Of a stretch of 64,000 nucleotides of DNA, positions 51,960 through 63,444 are shown piece by piece. Source of the stretch: Sympetrum striolatum (lineage: Eukaryota > Arthropoda > Insecta > Odonata > Libellulidae); the NCBI GenBank assembly GCA_947579665.1, contig CANPUZ010000033.1, positions 653,763 to 717,762 on the forward strand, read 5' to 3'. The notes under the pieces were generated by a model. It was not told the origin of the DNA. It was given only the letters and a program-made list of their open reading frames with translations, and made no database searches. Within the stretch, counting starts at the first letter, position 1. Each line of letters starts with the position of its first letter. The translations under genes and the position numbers were made by a program.

Positions 51960-54900
51960 GGATAATTTCAACAAAATTTGAAACTTTTTCCTCTAATTTG
52001 CCTTACTTCCCGTGATTTTGCAAAGATATTATTGAAAAAATTAGCGAAACCGGATAATGTCAACGTAATTTCAATCGTTTTCCTCTATTTTCCCTTAAAT
52101 TTTGTGATTTAACAAGCAATGATCGAAAAAAGCATCGAAGAAGGATAATTTTAATCTTTCTTCGTCTATTTATCCTTAGTCTTCGTGATTTTTCCACGAT
52201 ATGATCGAAAAAAGCATCAAAGACGGACAATTTCATAGAAATTTCAATATTTTTCTTCTATTTACCCTTAATTTTCTTGATTTTTGCAAGATATGATTGA
52301 AAAAAACATCGAAAACGGATAGTTTTTTCGAAATTTCATTCTTTTTCCTCTATTTTGCCTTACTTTCTTTGTTTTTACAAAGATATTAACGAAAAAAGCG
52401 GATTATTTCAAGTATTTCGCAATGTATTTTCGTCATTTTGTCTTACTTTTCGTGATTTATCTGAAATGTGATCGAAAAAAGCATCGAAAACGGATAATTT
52501 CAACGAAATTTCAATTTTTTGTCTCTATTTTTACTCAGTTTTTATTGTTTTTGCGATTATATGATCGAAAAAAGTATCGTAAACGGATAATTTCCACCAA
52601 ATTTCAAATTTTTTCCTCCATTTTTCCTTAGTTTTCGTGATTTTTACGAGATAAGATGAAAAAAAGCATCGATAACGGATAATTTCAACGAAATTTCGAT
52701 CTTTTTCCTCAATTTTGCCTTACTTTTCGTGATATTGCCAAGAAATAATCGAAAAAGGATAATTTTAAAAAAATTCCAATATTTTTCCTCTATTTTACCT
52801 TAAATTTCTTGATTTTGCCAAGATATTAACGAAAAAAGCGGATTATTTCAAGTATTTCGCAATATATTTTCGTCATTTTGTCTTACTTTCGTGATTTATC
52901 TGATATATGATCGAAAAAAGGATCGAAAACGGATAATTTTAAGAAAATTTTAATCTTTTTGCATCTAATAAGTATTTACCCAGATTCCAAAAACCATCAA
53001 AAGTTTTTGGAATCTGGGTAAATACTTATCATTTACAGCCATCAGCGGATTTATTCTCACTTTTTGCATCTAGTTTGCCTAACTCTTCGTGATTTTGCCA
53101 TGATATAATCAAAAAAAGCATCGAAAACGGATAATTTTAACAAAATTTCAATATTTTTCCTCTATTTTTCCTTAGAGTTTTTGATTTTGCCTAGATATGA
53201 TCGAAAAAAGTATCGAAAACGAATAATTTCCACGAAATTTCATTTTTTTGCCAGTATTTTGCCTTACTAAACGTGATTTTGCAATGATATGCTCAAAATA
53301 GAATCAAAAATGGATAATCTTAACGAAACTTCAATCTTTTTCCGTCTATTTGAAAAGGTTTTCGTGATTTTTCCAAGATTTGATAAAAAAACGCAGGGAT
53401 TACGGATAATTTCAACAAAATTTGAAACTTTCTCCTCTAATTTGCCTTACTTTTCGTGATTATGCAAAGATATTATCGAGAAAAAAATCGAAACCGTATA
53501 ATGTCAACGTTATTTCAACCGTTTTCCTATATTTTCCCTTAGTTTTTTTAATTTTTTAAAGATATGATTGAAAAAAGCATCGAAGACGGATAATTTTTAC
53601 GAAATTTCAATCTTTTACCTCTATTTTGCCTTACTTTCTGTGATTTTGCCAAGATATAATCGAAAAAAGTGTAGAAAACGGATAATTTCAAGGATTTCGC
53701 AATATAGTTTCGTCATTTTGTCTTACTTTTCGATATTTATCTGAAATATGATCGAAAAAAGTATCGAAAACGGATAATTTCTAGAAAATTTCAATCTTTT
53801 TTCATCTATTTTTCCTATCTCTTCGTGATTTTGCCTAGATATGATCGAAAAAAGAATCGAAAATGGAAATTTTAAACGAAATTTTCTTCTTTTTCCTCTA
53901 TTTTGCCGTAATTGTCATGATATTGCCATGATTAGATTAAAAACTCATCGAAAATGGAGAATTACAGCGAAATTTCGATCTCTTCTCTCTATTTTGCATT
54001 AGTTTTATTGATTTTGCTATGATACAATCAAAAAAAGTATCGAAAACGGATAATTTCAACGACATTTCGATCTTTTTCCTCAATTTTGCCTTACTTTTCG
54101 TGATATAGCCAAGAAATGATCGAAAACGGATAATTTAAAAAAATATCAATATTTTTCCTCTATTATACCTTAGATTTTTTGATTTTTCCAAGTAATGATC
54201 GAGAAAAGTATCGAAAACGGATAATTTTTAGGAAATTTGAATCTTTTTCCTCTAATTTGCCTTACTTTTCGTGATGATGCAAAGATATTATCGAAAAAAG
54301 CAACAAAACCGGAAAAATATAACGTATTTTAATCGTTTTCCTCTATTTTCCCTTAGTTTTTGTGATGTTACCAAGCAAAGATCGAAAAAAGCATTGAAGA
54401 AGGATAATTTCACCAAAATTTCAATCGTTCTTCGTCTATTTTTCCTTAGTCTTCGTGAATTTTCCACGATATGATCGAAAAAAGCATCGAAGACGGTCAA
54501 TTTCATAGAAAGTTCAATCTTTTTCTTCTATTTATCCATAATTTTCGTGATTTTCCAAGATATGATTGAAAAAAAACATCGAAAACGGATAATTTCAACG
54601 AAATTTCAATCTTTCATCTCCATTTTACCTCAGTTTTTATTGATTTTGCCATGATTTGATCGAAAAAAGTATCGAAAACGGATAATTTCCACCAAATTTC
54701 AAATTTTTTCCTCTATTTAACCTTAGTTATCGTGATTTTTACTAGATAAAATGAAAAAAAGCATCGATAACGGATAATTTCAACGAAATTTCGATTATTT
54801 CCTCAATTTTGCCTTACTTTTCGTGAAATTGCCAATATAAGATCGAGAAAAGCATCGAAAACGGATAATTTCATAGAAACTTCAATCTTTTTCCTCTATT

Positions 54901-55132
54901 TGCCTTAGTTGTCGTGATTTTGCCAACATATGATCAAAAAAGCATCGAGAACGGATAATTTCAAGGAAATTTGAAGCTTTTTCCTCTAATTTGCCTTACT
55001 TTTCGTGATTTTGCACAGATATTATCGAATAAAGCATCGAAACCGGATAATGTCAACGTAATTTCAATCATTTTCCTCTATTTTCCCTTAGTTTTTGTGA
55101 TTTTACCAAGCAATGATCGAAAAAAGCATTGA
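51960..55132 (+). repeat. 4310-bp higher-order unit, copy 2 (interrupted)
   Basis: Follows copy 1 up to about 55,132. There the series jumps back to sequence like 52,488, starting a 2645-bp tandem duplication. It contains the second hairpin insert. Confidence 0.85.
52955..53072. mobile_element. 92-bp hairpin insert with 13-bp target duplication, copy 2
   Basis: Identical by eye to the insert at 48,658, exactly 4310 bases downstream, with the same flanks. It was copied as part of the higher-order unit and is not a new insertion. Insert at 52,968-53,059. Confidence 0.85.
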
Positions 55133-57777
55133 AAACGGATAATTTCAACGAAATTTCAATTTTTTGTCTCTATTTTTACTCAGTTTTTATTGTTTTTGCG
55201 ATTATATGATCGAAAAAAGTATCGTAAACGGATAATTTCCACCAAATTTCAAATTTTTTCCTCCATTTTTCCTTAGTTTTCGTGATTTTTACGAGATAAG
55301 ATGAAAAAAAGCATCGATAACGGATAATTTCAACGAAATTTCGATCTTTTTCCTCAATTTTGCCTTACTTTTCGTGATATTGCCAAGAAATAATCGAAAA
55401 AGGATAATTTTAAAAAAATTCCAATATTTTTCCTCTATTTTACCTTAAATTTCTTGATTTTGCCAAGATATTAACGAAAAAAGCGGATTATTTCAAGTAT
55501 TTCGCAATATATTTTCGTCATTTTGTCTTACTTTCGTGATTTATCTGATATATGATCGAAAAAAGGATCGAAAACGGATAATTTTAAGAAAATTTTAATC
55601 TTTTTGCATCTAATAAGTATTTACCCAGATTCCAAAAACCATCAAAAGTTTTTGGAATCTGGGTAAATACTTATCATTTACAGCCATCAGCGGATTTATT
55701 CTCACTTTTTGCATCTAGTTTGCCTAACTCTTCGTGATTTTGCCATGATATAATCAAAAAAAGCATCGAAAACGGATAATTTTAACAAAATTTCAATATT
55801 TTTCCTCTATTTTTCCTTAGAGTTTTTGATTTTGCCTAGATATGATCGAAAAAAGTATCGAAAACGAATAATTTCCACGAAATTTCATTTTTTTGCCAGT
55901 ATTTTGCCTTACTAAACGTGATTTTGCAATGATATGCTCAAAATAGAATCAAAAATGGATAATCTTAACGAAACTTCAATCTTTTTCCGTCTATTTGAAA
56001 AGGTTTTCGTGATTTTTCCAAGATTTGATAAAAAAACGCAGGGATTACGGATAATTTCAACAAAATTTGAAACTTTCTCCTCTAATTTGCCTTACTTTTC
56101 GTGATTATGCAAAGATATTATCGAGAAAAAAATCGAAACCGTATAATGTCAACGTTATTTCAACCGTTTTCCTATATTTTCCCTTAGTTTTTTTAATTTT
56201 TTAAAGATATGATTGAAAAAAGCATCGAAGACGGATAATTTTTACGAAATTTCAATCTTTTACCTCTATTTTGCCTTACTTTCTGTGATTTTGCCAAGAT
56301 ATAATCGAAAAAAGTGTAGAAAACGGATAATTTCAAGGATTTCGCAATATAGTTTCGTCATTTTGTCTTACTTTTCGATATTTATCTGAAATATGATCGA
56401 AAAAAGTATCGAAAACGGATAATTTCTAGAAAATTTCAATCTTTTTTCATCTATTTTTCCTATCTCTTCGTGATTTTGCCTAGATATGATCGAAAAAAGA
56501 ATCGAAAATGGAAATTTTAAACGAAATTTTCTTCTTTTTCCTCTATTTTGCCGTAATTGTCATGATATTGCCATGATTAGATTAAAAACTCATCGAAAAT
56601 GGAGAATTACAGCGAAATTTCGATCTCTTCTCTCTATTTTGCATTAGTTTTATTGATTTTGCTATGATACAATCAAAAAAAGTATCGAAAACGGATAATT
56701 TCAACGACATTTCGATCTTTTTCCTCAATTTTGCCTTACTTTTCGTGATATAGCCAAGAAATGATCGAAAACGGATAATTTAAAAAAATATCAATATTTT
56801 TCCTCTATTATACCTTAGATTTTTTGATTTTTCCAAGTAATGATCGAGAAAAGTATCGAAAACGGATAATTTTTAGGAAATTTGAATCTTTTTCCTCTAA
56901 TTTGCCTTACTTTTCGTGATGATGCAAAGATATTATCGAAAAAAGCAACAAAACCGGAAAAATATAACGTATTTTAATCGTTTTCCTCTATTTTCCCTTA
57001 GTTTTTGTGATGTTACCAAGCAAAGATCGAAAAAAGCATTGAAGAAGGATAATTTCACCAAAATTTCAATCGTTCTTCGTCTATTTTTCCTTAGTCTTCG
57101 TGAATTTTCCACGATATGATCGAAAAAAGCATCGAAGACGGTCAATTTCATAGAAAGTTCAATCTTTTTCTTCTATTTATCCATAATTTTCGTGATTTTC
57201 CAAGATATGATTGAAAAAAAACATCGAAAACGGATAATTTCAACGAAATTTCAATCTTTCATCTCCATTTTACCTCAGTTTTTATTGATTTTGCCATGAT
57301 TTGATCGAAAAAAGTATCGAAAACGGATAATTTCCACCAAATTTCAAATTTTTTCCTCTATTTAACCTTAGTTATCGTGATTTTTACTAGATAAAATGAA
57401 AAAAAGCATCGATAACGGATAATTTCAACGAAATTTCGATTATTTCCTCAATTTTGCCTTACTTTTCGTGAAATTGCCAATATAAGATCGAGAAAAGCAT
57501 CGAAAACGGATAATTTCATAGAAACTTCAATCTTTTTCCTCTATTTGCCTTAGTTGTCGTGATTTTGCCAACATATGATCAAAAAAGCATCGAGAACGGA
57601 TAATTTCAAGGAAATTTGAAGCTTTTTCCTCTAATTTGCCTTACTTTTCGTGATTTTGCACAGATATTATCGAATAAAGCATCGAAACCGGATAATGTCA
57701 ACGTAATTTCAATCATTTTCCTCTATTTTCCCTTAGTTTTTGTGATTTTACCAAGCAATGATCGAAAAAAGCATTGA
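55133..57777 (+). repeat. 2645-bp tandem duplication of 52,488-55,132
   Basis: Offset 2645 at all landmarks checked (54271/56916, and inserts 52,968/55,613). It carries the third hairpin insert. After about 57,777 the series resumes where the 4310 unit would have continued (50,758/57,713), which shows that the 2645 duplication is the younger event. Confidence 0.85.
55600..55717. mobile_element. 92-bp hairpin insert with 13-bp target duplication, copy 3
   Basis: Third copy, 2645 bases after the second, again inside identical satellite flanks. Insert at 55,613-55,704. Confidence 0.85.
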
Positions 57778-58860
57778 AAAAGGATAATTTCACTAAAATT
57801 TCAATCTTTCTTCGTCTATTTTTCCTCAGTCTTCGTGACTTTTCTACGATAAGATCGAGAAAAGCAACGAAGACGGAAAATTTCATAGAAATTTCAATCT
57901 TTTTCATTTATTTTAGCTTAGTTTTCGTGATTTTTCCAAGATATGATTGAAAAAATCATCGAAAACGGATAATTTTTACGAAATTTCAATCTTTTTCCTC
58001 TATTTTGCCATAGTTTTCGTGATTTTTCTAAGATATGATTGAAAAAAAAAACATCGAAAACGGATAATTTTTACGAAATTTTAATCTTTTTCCTCTATTT
58101 TTCCTTAGTCTTCGTGATTTTTCCACGATATGTTTGAAAAAAGCATCGAAGACGGACAATTTCATAGAAATTTCAATCTTTTTCCTCTATTTTTCCTTAG
58201 TTTTCGTGATTTTCCCAAGATATTATTGAAAAAAGCACCGAAAACAGTAATTTTTAGGAAATTTCAATGTTTTTCCGCTATTTTGCCTTACTTTCTGTGA
58301 TTTTGCCAAGATATAATCGAAAAAAGCATCGAAAACGGACGATTTCATAGATATTTCAATCTTTTTCATCTATTTTGCCTTAGTTTTCGTGATTTTTCCA
58401 AGATATCAATGAGAAAAGCATCGAAAACGGAAAATTTTTACGAAATTTCAATCTTTTTCTTTTATTTTTGCTTAGTTTTCGTGATTTTTCCAAGATATGA
58501 TTGAAGAAAGCATCGAAAACGGATAATTTTTTTACGAAATTTCAATCTTTTTCCTCTATTTTGCCATAGTTTTCGTGATTTTTCTAAGATATGATTGAAA
58601 AAAAAACATCGAAAATGGATAATTTTTAGGAAATTTCAATCTTTTTCCTCTATTTTGCGTTAGTTTTCGTGATTTTTCTAAGATATGATTCAAAAAGGAT
58701 CTAAAACGGATACTTTTTACGAAATTTCAATGTTTTTCCTCTATTTTGCATAACTCTTCGTGATTTTGCCATGATATAATAAAAAAAAGCATCGAAAACG
58801 GATAATTTTAACAAAATTTCAATATTTTTCCTCTATTTTTCCTTAGATTTTTTGATTTTG

Positions 58861-59413
58861 CCAGGATGTGATCGAAAAAAGTATCGAAAATGGATATTTT
58901 CCACGATATATCAATCTTTTTCCTCAATTTTTCCTTACTTACAGTGATTTTGCAATGATATGCTCAAAAATAGAATCAAAAACGGATAATTTCAACAAAA
59001 TTTGAAACTTTTTCCTCTAACTTGCCTTACTTTTCGTGATTTTGCAAAGATATTATCGAAAAAAGCAGCAAAACCGGATAATGTCAACGTAATTTCAATA
59101 GTTTTCCTCTATTTTCCTCTAAATTTTGTGATTTTACCAAGCAATGATCGAAATAAGCATCGAAAAAGGATAATTTCACCAAAATTTCAATCTTTCTTCG
59201 TCTATTTATCCTTAGTCTTCGTGATTTTTCAAGGATATGATCGAAAAAAGCATCGAAGACGGACAATTTCATAGAGATTTCAATCTTCTTCCTCTATTTT
59301 GCCTTACTTTCTGTGATTTTGCCAAGATATAATCGAAAAAAGTATAGAAAACGGATAATTTCATAGACATTTCAATCTTTTTCTTCTTTTTATCCTTAAT
59401 TTTCGTGATTTTT
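58861..59413 (+). repeat. Left arm of large inverted repeat
   Basis: Pairs as reverse complement with 63,445-64,000 across a spacer of about 4 kb. Small differences exist, such as a 3-base insertion in the right arm near 63,741. The right arm continues beyond the window, so the full arm length is unknown. Confidence 0.85.
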
Positions 59414-62400
59414 CCAAGATATGATTGAAAAAAACATCGAAAACGGATAGTTTTTACGAAATTTTATTCTTTTTCCCCTATTTTGCCTTACTTTCTGTGA
59501 TTTTGCCTAGATATTATCGAAAAAGCATCGAAAACGGACAATTTTAGCAGAATTTCAATCTTTATCCGTCTATTGGAAAAGGTTTTCGTTATTTTTCCAA
59601 GATTTGATTAAAAAAAGCATCGATAACGGATAATTTCAACAAAATTTGAAACTTTTCCCTCTAATTTGCCTTACTTCCCGTGATTTTGCAAAGATATTAT
59701 CGAAAAAATTAGCGAAACCGGATAATGTCAACGTAATTTCAATCGTTTTCCTCTATTTTCCTTTAAATTTTGTGATTTTACAAGCAATGATCGAAAAAAG
59801 CATCGAAGAAGGATAATTTTAATCTTTCTTCGTCAATTTATCCTTAGTCTTCGTGATTTTTCCACGATATGATCGAAAAAAGCATCAAAGACGGACAATT
59901 TCATAGAAATTTCAATATTTTTCTTCTATTTACCCTTAATTATCTTGATTTCTGCAAGATATGATTGAAAAAAACATCTAAAACGGATAGTTTTTTCGAA
60001 ATTTCATTCTTTTTCCTCCATTTTGCCTAAGTTTTTGTGATTTTGCCAAGATTTGATTGAAAACATATCGACAATGGATAATTTCAACGAAATTTCAATC
60101 TTTTTCCTCTATTTTGCCTTAGTTTTCTCGATTTTTCCATGATATGATTGAAAAAAGCATCGAAAACGGATACTTTTTATGAAATTTCAATCTTTTTCCT
60201 CTTTTTTGCCTACTTTCTGTGATTTTGCCAAGATATAATTGAAAAAAGCATCGAAAACGGATAATTTCAAGGATTTCGCAATATATTTTCGTCATTTTGT
60301 CTTACTTTTCGTGTTTTATCTGATATATGATCGAAAAAAGGATAGAAAACGGAAAATTTTAAGAAAATTTTAATCTTTTTGCATCTAGTTTTCCTAACTC
60401 TTCGTGATTTTTCCATGATATAAACAAAAAAAGCATCGAAAACGGATAATATTAACAAAATTTCAATATTTTTCCTCTATTTTTCCTTAGAGTTTTTGAT
60501 TTTGCCTAGATATGATCGAAAATAGTATCGAAAACGAATAATTTCCACGAAATTTCATTTTTTTACCAGTATTTTGCCTTACTAAACGTGATTTTGCAAT
60601 GATATACTCAAAATAGAATCAAAAATGGAAAATTTTAACGAAACTTCAATCTTTTTCCGTCTATTTGAAAAGGTTTTCGTGATTTTTCCAAGATTTGATA
60701 AAAAAACGCAGGGAATACGGATAATTTCAACAAAATTTGAAACTTTCTCCTCTAATTTGCCTTACTTTTCGTGATTATGCAAAGATATTATCGAGAAAAA
60801 AATCGAAACCGGATAATGTCAACGTTATTTATACCGTTTTTCTATATTTTCCCTTAGTTTTTTTAATTTTTTAAAGATATGATTGAAAAAAGCATCGAAA
60901 ACGGATAATTTTTACGAAATTTCAATCTTTACCTCTATTTTGCCTTACTTTCTGTGATTTTGCCAAGATATAATCGAAAAAAGTATAGAAAACGGATAAT
61001 TTCAAGGATTTCGCAATATATTTTCGTCATTTTGTCTTACTTTTCGTGATTTATCTGAAATATGATCGAAAAAAGTATCGAAAACGGATAATTTTTACGA
61101 AATTTCAATCTTTTTCATCTATTTTTCCTATCTCTTAGTGATTTTGCCTAGATTTGATCGAAAAAAGAATCGAAAATGGAAATTTTAAACGAAATTTTCT
61201 TCTTTTTCCTCTATTTTGCCGTAATTGTCATGATATTGCCATGATTAGGTTAAAAACTCATCGAAAATGGATAATTTCAGCGAAATTTCGATCTTTCTCT
61301 CTATTTTGCATTAGTTTTATTGATTTTGCTATGATATAATCAAAAAAAGTATCGAAAACGGATAATTTCAACCACATTTCGATCTTTTTCCTTAATTTTG
61401 CCTTACTTTTCGTGATATAGCCAAGAAATGATCGAAAACGGATGATTTAAAAAAAATATCAATATTTTTCCTCTATTATACCTTAGATTTTTTGATTTTT
61501 CCAAGTAATGATCGAAAAAAGTATCAAAAACGGATAATTTTTAGGAAATTTGAATCTTTTTCTTCTAATTTGCCTTACTTTTCGTGATGATGCAAAGATA
61601 TTATCGAAAAATGCAACGAAACCGGAAAAATATAACGTATTTTAATCGTTTTCCCTCTATTTTCCCTTAGTTTTTTGTGATTTTACCAAGCAAAGATCAA
61701 AAAAAAAAAACATCGAAGAAGGATAATTTCACCAAAATTTCAATCGTTCTTCGTCTATTTTTCCTAAGTCTTCGTGAATTTTCCACGATATGATCGAAAA
61801 AAGCATCGAAGACGGTCAATTTCATAGAAAGTTCAATCTTTTTCTTCTATTTATCCATAATTTTCGTGATTTTCCAAGATATGATTGAAAAAAACATCGA
61901 AAACGGATAATTTCAACGAAATTTCAATCTTTCATCTCCATTTTACCTCAGTTTTTATTGATTTTGCCATGATATGATCGAAAAAAGTATCGAAAACGGA
62001 TAATTTCCACCAAATTTCAAATTTTTTCCTCTATTTTTCCTTACTTATCGTGATTTTTACTAGATAAAATGAAAAAAAAGCATCGATAACGGATAATTTC
62101 AACGAAATTTCGATTATTTCCTAAATTTTGCCTTACTTTTCGTGATATTGCCAATATAAGATCGAGAAAAGCATCGAAAACGGATAATTTCAAGGAAATT
62201 TGAAGCTTTTTTCCTCTAATTTGCCTTACTTTTCGTGATTTTGCAAAGATATTATCGAATAAAGCATCGAAACCGGATAATGTCAACGTAATTTCAATCA
62301 TTTTCCTCTATTTTCCCTTAGTTTTTGTGATTTTAATAAGCAATGATCGAAAAAAGCATTGAAAAAGGATAATTTCACTAAAATTTCAATCTTTCTTCGT

Positions 62401-63444
62401 CTATTTTTCCTCAGTCTTCGTGACTTTTCCACGATATGATCGAGAAAAGCAACGAAGACGGAAAATTTCATAGAAATTTCAATCTTTTTCTTTTATTTTA
62501 GCTTAGTTTTCGTGATTTTTCCAAGATATGATTGAAAAAAGCATCGAAATCGGATAATTATTTTTACGAAATTTCAATCTTTTTCCTCTATTTTGCCATA
62601 GTTTTCGTGATTTTTCTTTGATATGATTGAAAAAAAAAACATCGAAAACGGATAATTTTTACGAAATTTTAATCTTTTTCCTCTATTTTGCCTTAGTCTT
62701 CGTGATTTTTCCACGATATGTTCGAAAAAAGCATCGAAGACGGACAATTTCATAGAAATTTCAATCTTCCTCCGCTATTTTTCCTTAGTTTTCGTGATTT
62801 TCCCAGGTTATGATTGAAAAAAGCATCGAAAACGGATAATTTTTAGGAAATTTCAATGTTTTTCCGCTATTTTGCCTTACTTTCTGTGATTTTGCCAAGA
62901 TATAATCGAAAAAGGAATCGAAAACGGACAATTTCATAGATATTTCAATCTTTTTCATCTATTTTTCCTTAGTTTTCGTGATTTTTCCAAGATATCAATG
63001 AGAAAAGCATCGAAAACGGAAAATTTTTACGAAATTTCAATCTTTTTTCATCTAATTTTCCTAACTCTTCGAGATTTTAAAAAGATATAATCAAAATAAG
63101 CATCCAAATAGTACATTTTTATCAAATTTTCAATATTTTTCCTATATTTTTCCTTAGATTTTTTTTATTTTGCCTGGATATTATCGAAAAAATCATCGAA
63201 AACGGACAATTTTAACAGAATTTCAATCTTTACCCGTCTATTTGAAAAGGTTTTCGTGATTTTTCCAATATTTGATTAAAAAAAGCATCGATAACAAATA
63301 ATTTCAAAAAATTTGAAAATTTTTCCTATAATTTGCATTAATTCCCGTCATTTTGCAAAGATATTATCGAAAAAAGCAGCGAAACCGGATAATGTCAACG
63401 TAAGTTCAATCATTTTCCTCTATTTTCCCTTAGTTTTTGTGATT

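Larger units (their letters stand above)
23038..63444 (+). repeat. Satellite array, monomer about 92 bp, forward orientation
   Basis: One divergent monomer repeats continuously. Landmarks in order are GATCGAAAAAAGCATCG, AAAACGGATAATTTC, CGAAATTTCAATC, TTTTTCCTCTATTTTGCC, TTAGTTTTCGTGATTTT and CCAAGATAT. That is 92 bases, with 91-93-base variants. About 440 monomers fit here. Neighbours differ by substitutions and small indels, and several subtypes alternate. All apparent ORFs in this stretch reuse the same few peptides in shifting frames (for example FDAFFDHI on the minus strand). They are repeat by-products. Confidence 0.95.

Noticed and set aside
23038..63444. CRISPR-like array of repeats
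   Set aside because: There are no unique spacers. Whole monomers are similar from end to end, and the context is eukaryotic.
23038..63444. CENP-B box in the satellite
   Set aside because: I compared the monomer with the TTCGnnnnAnnCGGG pattern on both strands and found no good match, in particular no CGGG.
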